From Motiliproteus coralliicola (lineage in GTDB: Bacteria > Pseudomonadota > Gammaproteobacteria > Pseudomonadales > Balneatricaceae), in assembly GCF_003345655.1 (NCBI RefSeq), contig NZ_QQOH01000002.1:124001-188000 (forward strand): a stretch of DNA of 64,000 bases. Direction: 5' to 3'. Of the stretch, positions 17,288 to 28,161 are shown in pieces (the stretch's first letter is position 1; each line of letters opens with the position of its first letter). Made by a program: the position numbers and the translations under genes. The notes under the pieces are model-generated. The model was not told the origin of the DNA and searched no databases. It saw nothing but the letters and a program-made list of their open reading frames with translations.

Positions 17288-19302
17288 GTCTTAATGTCGA
17301 TCAGTCGGCTACGCGGTGGTTTCACCGTTGGCTCCGGTTGGGCCGTTTCGTCGCGTACGCCGAGGGTTTTTACATCCAAACCGATGCGCTCGAAGCGCTC
17401 ACCCAGTTTATCCAGTTGTTGTTCGACCAGACGGCGGATCTGTTGATCGCCGCTCCAGATTACGCTGATCCGCTCAGCCTCCAGCGTCAGCTCGGCCTGC
17501 AAACGCTCGGTTTGATTGATCTCGAAGTTGAGCCGCACCTGCCAGCGATAGCTCATCCCCTGCGGGGTTTCAACGGCGCTACCGTCGTCACGGCGGATCT
17601 GGAGCTGCAGGTTCTCGGTCTTGCCCTGCCACATCACAGGAATGTCCAGCGCCAGGGTTCGGTTGGCTTCGCTTCCCCCCTCCTGCAGTTGAGGCGCCGC
17701 GCTGGTGAGCTGGTTGACCAGCACCCGGCTCAGCGCCTGTTGGGTGAGCTGGCTGATGCGATCGCTGAGGCTGGCCGGCAACTCCCGCTGCGAGCCGCCC
17801 TGATTGAGCTGGTCTGATAACTTCAGCAGCAGGGCTTTGTGATCCTGGTTCAGATTCTGGGTATCGCCCCGGGCCAGTTTGTTCTCCAGCAGGGTGCCGC
17901 TGTTCTGCACCTGTTGCCGTACCGTTTCGGCATCAGCCTGCTGGGGGTTGGGCAGACTGCGCCCCAGTAGAATCTGGACCAGATCTAACAGCACCGGCTT
18001 GGCCTGTTGCAACTGGCCGCTGGCCTGGGCGCCCGAGAGTAGGTTCAGCAACGGGGCCGGGACCTGCTGTTGCGGCAGATTCTCTCGCAGGGCCTGCTCG
18101 ATAGAGCGGGTGCGTAGATTCGGCAGCTCGGTACTGAGTCGGCCATCAGCTCGCTGCTGAATCTGAATCCGGGTGCCTGGCTCGATGGTGCGGGGGCTGA
18201 CGAGCTCCAGCGTTCGGCCTTCGACACGTACCCGTAACAGGTGGTTCTGGGGTGGCTGAGCTGGTTGCGATGCCGGCCCGGCCGGCGTCGCCGGGGGGCT
18301 GCCGGCGGCGGGCGCTGCTGCTCGAGGGGATCCGTTCACCAGCGGAGCCTGGGCCGAGGCGGAAGGCTGTGCGGGTGGCGTCGCCTGGGGCAGGGCTCTG
18401 GCGCTGATCACCTCGGCTTGCAGGCGCTGTCCGGTCGGTACCTGGCCGCGTTGAAGCTGCAGGTTTACCCGTTCCAGCGTTGCCGAGCCGCTGTCGGATC
18501 TGGCCGTTGTAGGACTGGATGTCGGCTGTTGAGCAGTGTTGCTGGGAAGGGTGGAGGCGGTTACTGCGTCGCGGGCCGTCGGCGTGGCAAGTTGTGTTGT
18601 AGCGCTCGGTGCCGTTGCCGTGGCTACGGCGGCCCGTCCTGCTGTTGTGGCAGGAGCGTTCGTGGTTCCGGCTTGAGGTGCTGCGTTCGGGGTGGCGGGC
18701 TGTCCCGCTGAGCGGGTTGAGGCTTGTGGCTGTGCTTGAGCTGAGGCTGGCCCCTGGCTCGGATTCGCTGGTGCCGGATTGGCGCTATGGCCGCTGCTTG
18801 CCGGGTTGGGGGTGGACGTAGCGGGGGCTGAACCGAGCTGAAGGCTGATCTGGCCGCCGGCGTCGCGGCTGACCTGAACCCGAGTGCCTGGATCGATCGG
18901 ACGTTGGGTCAGCAATTCGTACAGCCGACCTTCGATCCGAACCTGGATCAGGTAGCTGCTTTGCTGGGCTGTCGTCGTGGTACCGGTGGTGCCAGTGGTT
19001 GGGGCCTGTCCGGTGGTGGCGCTGCCGGCGGGTGCGGCCGGGGAGGCGGGGTTGGATGCAGCTGGCGTTTGCGCACCGGGTTGTGACTGCGTCGGCGCCG
19101 CGGGCTGAGAGGTTGCTGCACCAGCTGGCTGTTGGGCGCCGCCCTGAGGAGTAGTTGCGGCCGGCAGCGGCTGTGGGGTCACCTGGACCACCTGACCGGT
19201 GCGGCTCTGGCCGATCGACAGCAGGGCCTCCAGACGACGAAGTCCGGCGGCGGCCTCACTCGGTTGGGCCTGACGATTTGCGTTGTTGAGTTGGTCGACC
19301 AA
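17284..19302 (-). CDS. fliK: Flagellar hook-length control protein FliK
   Basis: FliK is secreted as a ruler during hook growth and triggers the FlhB substrate switch. The protein has about 672 residues and is very rich in Ala, Pro, Gln and Thr. The C-terminal third is the conserved Flg_hook domain (LQLQIRRDDGSAV, QAELTLEAERISVIWSG). Two copies of one 40-residue module occur (about 117-157 and 354-394), each with VR(I/V)EGR, ELL/ELV and (I)(D/E)PGTR(V/I)Q. TTG 19302 is chosen because GGGAGG lies five bases upstream; a GTG at 19308 is too close to it. Its position beside the FlhB-C-like gene fits a shared role in the export switch. Confidence 0.88.
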   Translation of the reverse strand: MVDQLNNANRQAQPSEAAAGLRRLEALLSIGQSRTGQVVQVTPQPLPAATTPQGGAQQPAGAATSQPAAPTQSQPGAQTPAASNPASPAAPAGSATTGQAPTTGTTGTTTTAQQSSYLIQVRIEGRLYELLTQRPIDPGTRVQVSRDAGGQISLQLGSAPATSTPNPASSGHSANPAPANPSQGPASAQAQPQASTRSAGQPATPNAAPQAGTTNAPATTAGRAAVATATAPSATTQLATPTARDAVTASTLPSNTAQQPTSSPTTARSDSGSATLERVNLQLQRGQVPTGQRLQAEVISARALPQATPPAQPSASAQAPLVNGSPRAAAPAAGSPPATPAGPASQPAQPPQNHLLRVRVEGRTLELVSPRTIEPGTRIQIQQRADGRLSTELPNLRTRSIEQALRENLPQQQVPAPLLNLLSGAQASGQLQQAKPVLLDLVQILLGRSLPNPQQADAETVRQQVQNSGTLLENKLARGDTQNLNQDHKALLLKLSDQLNQGGSQRELPASLSDRISQLTQQALSRVLVNQLTSAAPQLQEGGSEANRTLALDIPVMWQGKTENLQLQIRRDDGSAVETPQGMSYRWQVRLNFEINQTERLQAELTLEAERISVIWSGDQQIRRLVEQQLDKLGERFERIGLDVKTLGVRDETAQPEPTVKPPRSRLIDIKT

Positions 19303-19447
19303 GAACACCTCCCGATGATCGCGATCAAGGGCGACATCGGCTCCGACTGGATAGAATATTCGTATATAATGCGACGAATTTTACTGACTCTTAAAGCATA
19401 GCGGCCGCGTTGGCGGTAGCTGTACTTCAACAGAAGGCTTTGTCATT

Positions 19448-20104
19448 TTGTCTACCCCCCTGCTAGAGGTCCAGGACCTTTTCTGTGAGCGTGATGAGCG
19501 GGTGCTGTTTGAAGGGCTGAATTTCTCCCTTGAAGCGGGAGAGATCATCCAGGTTGAAGGTCCCAATGGTAGCGGTAAGACCACGCTGCTGCGGATCCTC
19601 AGTGGCCTGTCCCAGGCCTTCGAGGGCGATATTCTTTGGCAAGGTGAGCCGATCGATGAGGTGCGTGACGATTTCCTGTCCGACCTGCTCTACTTTGGCC
19701 ATCTGCCGGGCGTCAAGGCGATCCTGACCCCCGAGGAGAACCTTCGTTGGTACTGTGCCCTACATCCCCATACCCGCACCGAAGGGATCACCGAAGCGCT
19801 GGCCAATGTGGGGCTGTATGGCTATGAGGACGTACCCTGTCACTCGCTGTCGGCGGGTCAGAACCGGCGGGTCAGTCTGGCTCGGTTGTACCTGAGCGAT
19901 GCGCCGTTGTGGGTGCTGGATGAGCCTTTTACCGCCATCGACAAACGCGGCGTGGCTCGTAAAGAGGCGTTGATTGCCGAGCATGCTGCCAATGGCGGCA
20001 GTGTGATCTTGACCACCCATCATGAACTGGCGATCCGCGACAACCTGCGCAAGGTGACGCTGGGCGGTCAGGCCAGTCCGGGCGAACGGATGGAGGTGGT
20101 CTGA
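19448..20104 (+). CDS. ccmA: Heme exporter ATPase CcmA
   Basis: CcmA is the ABC ATPase of the CcmABCD complex, which releases haem-loaded CcmE during cytochrome c maturation. The protein has 218 residues. It shows Walker A GPNGSGKTTLLRIL (about 39-52), signature LSAGQNRRVSLARLYL, Walker B LWVLDEPFTAID and a switch His in TTHHELA. The start is TTG 19448 (LSTPLLEV), with GAAGG upstream at rather long spacing, so it may be weakly translated. The stop overlaps ATG of ccmB. Confidence 0.94.
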   Translation: MSTPLLEVQDLFCERDERVLFEGLNFSLEAGEIIQVEGPNGSGKTTLLRILSGLSQAFEGDILWQGEPIDEVRDDFLSDLLYFGHLPGVKAILTPEENLRWYCALHPHTRTEGITEALANVGLYGYEDVPCHSLSAGQNRRVSLARLYLSDAPLWVLDEPFTAIDKRGVARKEALIAEHAANGGSVILTTHHELAIRDNLRKVTLGGQASPGERMEVV

Positions 20105-20805
20105 TGGCAAATGGAAACGAACGTGAGATGTCGTTGAGCCGGGTGTTCTGGATCACCCTAAGGCGTGACCTGATGCTGGCTTACCGTCGGCGCAACGACC
20201 TGGTCAGCCCGTTGATGTTTTTCTTGATGGTGGCGACGCTGTTCCCGCTGGGTGTTAGCCCGGACCCGCAGTTCTTATCCGAAGTCGCCGCTGGGGTGGT
20301 TTGGGTCGCGGCGCTGCTGGCAACACTGCTGTCGATGGACAGCCTGTTTCGATCTGATTTTGACGACGGCTCGCTGGAGCAGATGCTGCTCAGCCCGCAG
20401 CCGTTATCGCTGCTGGTGTTTGCCAAGATTTGCGCCCACTGGATGATCAGTGGCTTGCCACTGACGCTGATGGCGCCACTACTTGGATTGATGCTGTTCC
20501 TGCCTCAGGAGGGGATGAGCACGCTGGTGCTGAGCCTGCTGCTGGGCACGCCGACCCTGAGTCTGATCGGTGCGATCGGCGCCGGTTTGACGGTTGGACT
20601 GCGTAAAGGCGGGGTACTGATCTCGCTGCTGGTATTGCCGCTGTATATTCCGGTGCTTATTTTTGGAACCGGGGCAGTACAGGCAGCGTCTACAGGGTTA
20701 CCCGTGGGTGGCTATCTGGCTATCCTGGGGGCGATATTAGCGCTGGGCATGGTCTTGGCGCCGCTGGCGGTGGCCGCGGGCTTGCGGATCAGCGTCAGCG
20801 ATTAA
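20104..20805 (+). CDS. ccmB: Heme exporter permease CcmB
   Basis: CcmB is the six-helix membrane partner of CcmA in the cytochrome c maturation ABC complex. The protein has 233 residues with hydrophobic segments spread over about 35-55, 65-85, 105-130, 140-165, 170-190 and 200-225. It includes the family pattern FRSDFDDGSLEQMLLSP. ATG 20104 overlaps the ccmA stop (TGATG). A short gap with a hairpin separates it from ccmC. Confidence 0.94.
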   Translation: MANGNEREMSLSRVFWITLRRDLMLAYRRRNDLVSPLMFFLMVATLFPLGVSPDPQFLSEVAAGVVWVAALLATLLSMDSLFRSDFDDGSLEQMLLSPQPLSLLVFAKICAHWMISGLPLTLMAPLLGLMLFLPQEGMSTLVLSLLLGTPTLSLIGAIGAGLTVGLRKGGVLISLLVLPLYIPVLIFGTGAVQAASTGLPVGGYLAILGAILALGMVLAPLAVAAGLRISVSD

Positions 20806-20833
20806 TAGGCCCTGCTGACGAAGAATTGTTTGC

Positions 20834-20856
20834 TAACCGCTTCGTGATAGCGGTTA
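20834..20856 (+). terminator. Hairpin between ccmB and ccmC (possible attenuator)
   Basis: TAACCGCT (20834-20841) and AGCGGTTA (20849-20856) form a perfect 8-bp stem with a 7-base loop, followed by a short TTT. It is a weak terminator or an RNA-processing hairpin. It ends 15 bases before the ccmC start, so it may act on read-through into ccmC rather than stop it fully. Confidence 0.35.
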
Positions 20857-20870
20857 TTTGAGAGGTAACG

Positions 20871-21626
20871 ATGGCGAAAAGTTGGAAGATGCCGACCTGG
20901 TTCTACCGGTTGGGTTCACCGCGCTGGAGTTTCGAAATCATGGGCAAGTTGTTGCCCTGGTTTGCTATAGGAGCGGTCGTGTTGATGGTTTGGGGTGCTA
21001 TTTGGGGGTTGGCCTTTGCCCCGGCGGATTATCAACAGGGCAACAGTTTCCGGATTATCTATATCCACGTACCGGCGGCGATTCTGGCCCAGTCCTGCTA
21101 CCTACTGATGGCGGTGGCCGGTGCCATCAGCTTGATCTGGAAGATGAAGGTTGCCGATATGGTGGCCAAGAGCTGCGCTCCGATCGGGGCGACCCTGGCA
21201 CTGCTGGCGCTGGCCACCGGCGCCATCTGGGGTAAGCCGACCTGGGGTACTTGGTGGGTTTGGGATGCCCGGCTGACCTCGATGTTGATCCTGCTGTTCC
21301 TCTATATCGGTGTTTACACCCTGCACTCGGCGATCGAAAATGAGATCACGGCAGGCAAAGCCGGTGCGGTGCTGTCGCTGGTTGGGGTGGTTAATATCCC
21401 GATCATCAAGTACTCGGTGGAGTGGTGGAACACTCTGCATCAGACCTCGACCTTCACCATGACCGAGCGTCCGGCGATGCCGCCGGAGATGTACTTGCCG
21501 TTGCTGCTGATGGTGATCGGGTTCTACTGTTTCTTTGCGGTGGTGTTGATGTTGCGGACCCGGGCCGAAATTCTGGAACGTGAAAAACGCTCCGGTTGGG
21601 TCCGAGAGTTAGTGGAGGCTAGCTGA
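20871..21626 (+). CDS. ccmC: Heme exporter/handling protein CcmC
   Basis: CcmC is a six-helix membrane protein of the haem-handling family that loads haem onto CcmE. The protein has 251 residues. The tryptophan-rich WWD domain is visible as GTWWVWDARLTS. The flanking haem-ligand His residues lie in IYIHVPAA (before) and NTLHQTSTFT (after). GAGAGG gives a good ribosome-binding site before ATG 20871. The stop TGA overlaps the ccmD start (TGATG). Confidence 0.95.
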   Translation: MAKSWKMPTWFYRLGSPRWSFEIMGKLLPWFAIGAVVLMVWGAIWGLAFAPADYQQGNSFRIIYIHVPAAILAQSCYLLMAVAGAISLIWKMKVADMVAKSCAPIGATLALLALATGAIWGKPTWGTWWVWDARLTSMLILLFLYIGVYTLHSAIENEITAGKAGAVLSLVGVVNIPIIKYSVEWWNTLHQTSTFTMTERPAMPPEMYLPLLLMVIGFYCFFAVVLMLRTRAEILEREKRSGWVRELVEAS

Positions 21627-21841
21627 TGTTTTTTGATTCTTTCAGTGACTTCCTTGCGATGGGTGGCCACGGCTTTTATGTCTGGTTGGCCTACGCTATC
21701 GCCGTCGCCATCATCATCTATAACGTGGTTAGCCCGCTGCTGCGCAAGAAACAGTTTATCGAGCAACACAAGCGCCGCCTCAAGCGTGAGCAGCGATTGG
21801 CCGAGCGTCAGGCGGCTGTCGAGAGTGGAGAACAATCATGA
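21626..21841 (+). CDS. ccmD: Heme exporter small subunit CcmD
   Basis: This 71-residue single-span protein opens with MFFDSFSDFLAMGGHGFYVW, the usual CcmD N-terminus. A transmembrane helix follows (about 18-38), then a basic cytoplasmic tail (KKQFIEQHKRRLKREQ). CcmD helps release holo-CcmE from CcmABC. In the usual gene order ccmE comes next. Here the stop instead overlaps the ATG of ccmH by four bases. Confidence 0.92.
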   Translation: MFFDSFSDFLAMGGHGFYVWLAYAIAVAIIIYNVVSPLLRKKQFIEQHKRRLKREQRLAERQAAVESGEQS

Positions 21842-22320
21842 GCATGCTGACCCAACTGCGAGGGCTGCTATTGGCGCTGTTGTTGATGCCGTTCAGCGCC
21901 TGGGCGGTGATCGATACCTATGAATTCGCCAACGATCAGCAACAGGATCAGTACAAGGTATTGATCGAGGAGCTGCGTTGTCCCAAGTGCCAGAATCAGA
22001 ACCTGGCCGATTCCAATGCGCCGATCGCTTCTGATATGCGGCGTGAAATCCACCGGATGGTAACCGAAGGCCAGACCAACCAGGATGTGGTGGATTTTAT
22101 GGTGGCTCGCTATGGCGACTTCGTTAATTACCGTCCCCGTCGTGACTCCAGCACGCTGGTGCTTTGGTACGGGCCGATCGGTATGCTGGTGCTGGGCGCG
22201 GTGGTGGTGTTGATGTTGGCCAAGCGTAAGCGCAGTGGCAAGAGCGAGGATCGTACCGATACCAGCAGCAAGGTGGATCGCGACAAGCTTCAGCGTCTGT
22301 TGGACAAAGAAGACGACTAA
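21838..22320 (+). CDS. ccmH: Cytochrome c maturation thiol protein CcmH
   Basis: CcmH is a membrane-anchored periplasmic thiol oxidoreductase that presents reduced apocytochrome to the haem lyase CcmF. The protein has 160 residues. A signal sequence (LLLALLLMPFSAWA) is followed by the active-site motif ELRCPKCQNQNLADSNAP at about residues 43-60, then one C-terminal transmembrane helix (about 105-125) and a charged tail. The gene directly follows ccmD by a 4-base overlap and is followed by zipA. ccmE, ccmF, ccmG and ccmI, expected around it, are missing from this locus. Confidence 0.93.
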   Translation: MSMLTQLRGLLLALLLMPFSAWAVIDTYEFANDQQQDQYKVLIEELRCPKCQNQNLADSNAPIASDMRREIHRMVTEGQTNQDVVDFMVARYGDFVNYRPRRDSSTLVLWYGPIGMLVLGAVVVLMLAKRKRSGKSEDRTDTSSKVDRDKLQRLLDKEDD

Positions 22321-22359
22321 GCCATAACAATAAGATCAACGAGCGAGACGGGTTAAAGC

Positions 22360-24159
22360 ATGGGGATGCAAGACTGGCTATATATTGCGGGCGGGGTCAT
22401 TTTGTTGGCGGTTATTGCCGATTTGATCCGACGTTATCTGCAACGCGACAAGCTGCGTCTGAAAATCGATAAACAGTTTCAAGATCTGCCGGATCTAGAT
22501 CCGACCTGCTCCGAACTACCCAATGGTGGTGCCCGGGTGGTGACGGATCCAGACCTCCCGGAGGATTGGACTGCTCCTTCCAGCGACCCGATCGACTCGG
22601 CTTCGCTACATCAGGTCGAACCAACCTTCAATGCGCCTGAATCCGATCGGGTAGAGCCGTGTTTCGATCAGGTGGATTCGGAACCTGCGCTGGATCAAGA
22701 GCCTGGATTGGTGGCCGAGCCGGCGCGAGCCGAATCCGAGTGGAAGATCGACCCGATCCTAACCGGTGAGCGCCCGACAGCTGAGCCGGAAGTCGATCTG
22801 CTGATGGAGAAAGAGTTCCGAGGTGTGGGTGAAGGTGCCCATCGTTGGCTTGATCAAGCCGAGACCTCGTCGAGCCAATCAGAGCGCGCTGAGGCCGAGC
22901 CGGTTGTTGAACCTCATTTCCAGCCTGACGCTGAGCCGGAAGTGGTTCCGATTGCTGAGTCGGTCTCCGTTACTGAACCGCAGCAGCTTGAAGAGCAGAT
23001 TGTCGAAGAAGCGTCAGCCGTAGAAGCCATGCTCGAGGAACCGCCGGTTGCCGAACCGCGGCCGGCTGAGGCTTTGGTGGAGGATGAGACAGCGGTCGTG
23101 AATCTCGTCGAAGAGATGCTTGATCCGACAGAGCCGAGCGTAGAGCCCGAACCGCAGTCCGAAACGAAAACCAAGCAAGCGTTGGAGCAAACTGCGGCTG
23201 ACCCCGTGCCTGAGCCTCTGGTTGAAGAAACCGCCAGCGACGCTGAGTCGCAGCAGCCTCAAGAGGCTATTGAGCAAGAGAAGACTGGGCAAGAGAAGAC
23301 TGGGCAAGAGCCGGCGAAGAGCGAGCCGTTGGTGGCCGAGCAGAGCAGCAGCCAGCCCAGTCTGAGTACGGTTGAGCCGGCTCTGGATCTGGAGCGCCCG
23401 GTCCATGAGCTGCTGCAGGAGCAGCAGGCCAGCCTAAAACAGGAACCGCAGCTGGGCGATCTGGACTCGCTGGTGGCCGAACCCTCGATGCCGGAGCCTG
23501 AAGTGGTCGAGCCCGCGCCGCGCAAGCCGGCGGCCACTCGGACCCGTAAGCGTAAGCGCAAGCCGCGGCCGGAGGAGCAGACCAGTTTCTTCGATCTGCT
23601 GCCGGATTTGGCACCGGAACCCGAACCCGAACCGGCCAAGCCGAAGCCCAAGAGCCGCCGTCGCCGCAAGGCCAAAACCGCCGAGCCGGTGGTGGAAGCC
23701 CCGGCAGCAACCGAAGAATCCTCCGCGGCGGAGGACGAGGTGTTGGTTATCAATGTTGATGCCCGCGAGCAGCCGTTCGCCGGCCCGATCCTGTTTAAGC
23801 TGCTAAATGCCTGCGGCATGGAGCACGGCGAGATGGCGATCTTCCACCGCCATGAACAGGACAAGGGTCGTGGCGCGATCCAGTTCAGTACCGCCAACGC
23901 GGTGGCGCCGGGCACCTTCGACCCGGCCAACTCCGAGCAGTTCAGCACCCCGGCGGTGACCTTCTTTATGCGGATGTCGGAACCGGCCGATCGAATGAAT
24001 GCGTTCGAGTGCATGCTGGCCACGGCCCAGTGTGTTGCCGATAACCTCGGCGGTGAGCTGAAGGATGAGAATCGCAGCAGCCTGCGGACTCAGACCATCG
24101 AGCATTACCGCCAGAAAGTCCGCGAGTTCGAGCGCAAGCAGCTAACCCGCCGGGTTTGA
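22360..24159 (+). CDS. zipA: Cell division protein ZipA with a very long acidic linker
   Basis: ZipA is the inner-membrane anchor of FtsZ at the septum. The protein has 599 residues. An N-terminal transmembrane helix (about 5-25) is followed by a basic patch (RRYLQRDKLRLKIDKQ), a linker of about 420 residues rich in Glu, Pro and Ala, and the FtsZ-binding ZipA_C domain from about residue 460 (LVINVDAREQPFAGP, FFMRMSEPADRMNAFECML). The linker has a near-perfect 15-bp tandem repeat coding EKTGQ twice near 23279-23308. E. coli ZipA is 328 residues, so the linker is unusually long. ligA follows, a common zipA-ligA pairing. Confidence 0.93.
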   Translation: MGMQDWLYIAGGVILLAVIADLIRRYLQRDKLRLKIDKQFQDLPDLDPTCSELPNGGARVVTDPDLPEDWTAPSSDPIDSASLHQVEPTFNAPESDRVEPCFDQVDSEPALDQEPGLVAEPARAESEWKIDPILTGERPTAEPEVDLLMEKEFRGVGEGAHRWLDQAETSSSQSERAEAEPVVEPHFQPDAEPEVVPIAESVSVTEPQQLEEQIVEEASAVEAMLEEPPVAEPRPAEALVEDETAVVNLVEEMLDPTEPSVEPEPQSETKTKQALEQTAADPVPEPLVEETASDAESQQPQEAIEQEKTGQEKTGQEPAKSEPLVAEQSSSQPSLSTVEPALDLERPVHELLQEQQASLKQEPQLGDLDSLVAEPSMPEPEVVEPAPRKPAATRTRKRKRKPRPEEQTSFFDLLPDLAPEPEPEPAKPKPKSRRRRKAKTAEPVVEAPAATEESSAAEDEVLVINVDAREQPFAGPILFKLLNACGMEHGEMAIFHRHEQDKGRGAIQFSTANAVAPGTFDPANSEQFSTPAVTFFMRMSEPADRMNAFECMLATAQCVADNLGGELKDENRSSLRTQTIEHYRQKVREFERKQLTRRV

Positions 24160-26243
<2,084 letters not shown>

Positions 26244-26244
<1 letters not shown>

Positions 26245-26498
26245 TGCAGATCCCCCACGATCAACTCAGTGCCGACGCGCTGCAGGGCTTACTGGAAGAG
26301 TTCGTCACCCGCGAGGGTACCGACTACGGCGACGTCAATTACTCGTTGGCGGACAAGGTGGATCAGGTTCGGCAGCAATTGCAGGCTGGCGATGTGGTGA
26401 TCTGCTTCGACAGCTATATGCAGAGTTGCACCCTGATGACCCGCCAGCAGTACCGTCGCTGGAGTGAGCAGCAGTTCGATCCCGACAACGAAGCCTAA
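26244..26498 (+). CDS. YheU-family (UPF0270) protein
   Basis: This 84-residue protein matches the UPF0270/YheU pattern: MQIPHDQLSADALQGLLEEF, TREGTDYGDVNYSLADKV, QVRQQLQAGDVVICFDS and MTRQQYRRW. The family is small, soluble and of unknown function. The ATG overlaps the ligA stop (TGATG), so it is probably translated with ligA. Confidence 0.85.
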
Positions 26499-26620
26499 CC
26501 TTTTATTTCAAGGGTTTAGACCAGGGTGTAGTCGCACTGGTCCGTACCCTGCCGGATGATTCATGGCGGGTTCAGTCAGTTGCGATTAGGCTCTTAGTAA
26601 GGTTCTGATTCGAGGTTTTT

Positions 26621-27346
26621 ATGGAACATCTTGACCAGATTATCGCAACGCTGGCGCTGACCATGGGGGTCGGCTGGGCCAGTGGTATCAATCTATACGC
26701 CACGCTGCTGACGCTGGGGGTATTGTCCAACATGGGGCATATCGACCTGCCGCCTGAGCTTCAGGTCGTGGGTGATCCGTTGGTGCTGATGGCGGCCGGG
26801 TTGATGTACGCGGTGGAGTTTTTCGCCGATAAGGTGCCCGGGGTCGATACCGGTTGGGACACCATTCATACCTTTGTACGGATTCCGGCCGGTGCCGCGC
26901 TGGCGGCGGCGGCCGTGGGCGAGGTTGCCATTCCGGTGGAAGTTGCTGCGGCGTTGGTCGGCGGTGGTTTGGCGGCCAGTAGTCATGCGCTGAAGGCCGG
27001 GGGGCGGGTGATGATCAATACCTCGCCGGAGCCGTTTAGTAACTGGGGCGCCTCGGTAGGTGAGGACGTAGCCGTGATCGGTGGGGTTTGGGCCGCGTTG
27101 AACCACCCCTACTGGTTTTTGGGGCTGCTGGTACTCTTTATCGTGCTGCTGGTGTGGCTGTTACCGAAGATCTGGCGCGGTATTCGCCGGGTGTTCCGCT
27201 TCCTGTTGCGATTGTTCGGCGCCGACAAGGAGCCAGCCAGTTCCCGAGGGGATTCGATCGAGGCAACCGCAGCGGCGGCTGCCGGTCGCGCTGGGGTGGA
27301 TGCCAATCCGGGGCCCAGTCTGGGCGGTGATCGTTCCAAAGACTAG
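26621..27346 (+). CDS. DUF4126 family membrane protein
   Basis: The protein has 241 residues and several hydrophobic segments (about 8-30, 50-70, 88-115, 120-135 and 165-185). The family pattern GVGWASGINLYATLLTLGVL stands near the N-terminus, with AVEFFADKVPGVDTGWDTIH after the second segment. The C-terminal tail (about 205-241) is polar and low-complexity. The family function is unknown; it is predicted to sit in the inner membrane. A strong bidirectional terminator follows. Confidence 0.82.
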   Translation: MEHLDQIIATLALTMGVGWASGINLYATLLTLGVLSNMGHIDLPPELQVVGDPLVLMAAGLMYAVEFFADKVPGVDTGWDTIHTFVRIPAGAALAAAAVGEVAIPVEVAAALVGGGLAASSHALKAGGRVMINTSPEPFSNWGASVGEDVAVIGGVWAALNHPYWFLGLLVLFIVLLVWLLPKIWRGIRRVFRFLLRLFGADKEPASSRGDSIEATAAAAAGRAGVDANPGPSLGGDRSKD

Positions 27347-27383
27347 TGCTTAGCACGAGAATCGTTCGCTAAAGACAATCACA

Positions 27384-27407
27384 AAGGCCCCGAGAAGGGG
27401 CCTTTTT
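27384..27407 (+). terminator. Bidirectional rho-independent terminator
   Basis: AAAGGCCCC-GAGA-AGGGGCCTTTTT forms a GC-rich stem with a GAGA tetraloop, A residues on one side and T residues on the other. It lies between two convergent genes (DUF4126 and the CBS protein) and can serve both. Confidence 0.9.
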
Positions 27408-27425
27408 AGTGGTAAACCGAGTGAG

Positions 27426-28115
27426 TCAGATCCAGCGTTCGCGGGCTGCCTCGTTGGCCACCATATGGACCAGATCGGTATGGGTGACGATGCCGAGCAA
27501 GGCTCCGGTTTCATTGATCACCGGCATCGAGCTGAGCCGGCTCTTCAGGAAGGTGATGGCGACCTGGGTTATCGGGGTGTCCGGGGTGGCGGCGATCAGT
27601 TGGGCCGGGTAGGTGCCGTCGATGGTGAGGCCATCGCTGATCGGGCCAATCGGATTCAGCAGGCTGGTGCGGCGTAGCAGGACGTACTCAGACACAACGC
27701 CGTGGCAGGCACCCCGGGCATCGACCACCGCCAGGTGGTGGATATTGTGGGACTGGAACTGCTGATAGGCCTGCTGCACGGTGGCTCCCACCGGGATGGT
27801 GAACACCGGCGAGGTCATGATCTGGGAAACCTGGGTTGGTTTCTTGTGGTCGCTGGCGCGGCGGTTGAGTCGCTGAGTCTGCTGGTAGGCTTGCTGGGCA
27901 CGGCTGGAGTTCAGTCGCTGCTCCAGGCTGATATTGGGTTGACCGGTCGGCATCTGAGGCGGGTGTTGGGTTTTCGGCGGCAACGCTTGATCACCGGAAG
28001 AGGGTAGCTCGCGGGAACGGGCCGGCTCGGTGGTGGCCTCGACTCCCTTGGGGGGGAGCAAAGACGATACCGGAGTTTGTATCCGGACTCCTTGATCGTA
28101 GACCACCAACGCCAT
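27426..28115 (-). CDS. CBS-domain pair protein
   Basis: The protein has 229 residues. The N-terminal 95 residues are low-complexity (Pro/Gln-rich, no signal sequence). The C-terminal part is one Bateman module of two CBS motifs: SQIMTSPVFTIPVGATVQQA to GVVSEYVLL, and PDTPITQVAITFLKSRLSSM to GIVTHTDLVHMV. They are separated by about 25 residues. CBS pairs usually bind adenine nucleotides. No catalytic domain is attached, so it may regulate a partner. It shares a terminator with the convergent DUF4126 gene. The specific role is unknown. Confidence 0.85.
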   Translation of the reverse strand: MALVVYDQGVRIQTPVSSLLPPKGVEATTEPARSRELPSSGDQALPPKTQHPPQMPTGQPNISLEQRLNSSRAQQAYQQTQRLNRRASDHKKPTQVSQIMTSPVFTIPVGATVQQAYQQFQSHNIHHLAVVDARGACHGVVSEYVLLRRTSLLNPIGPISDGLTIDGTYPAQLIAATPDTPITQVAITFLKSRLSSMPVINETGALLGIVTHTDLVHMVANEAARERWI

Positions 28116-28161
28116 CGTGTATTCACCTCTGCTTTTCGAAGTGTAGTTAAGCTCTTAGACC

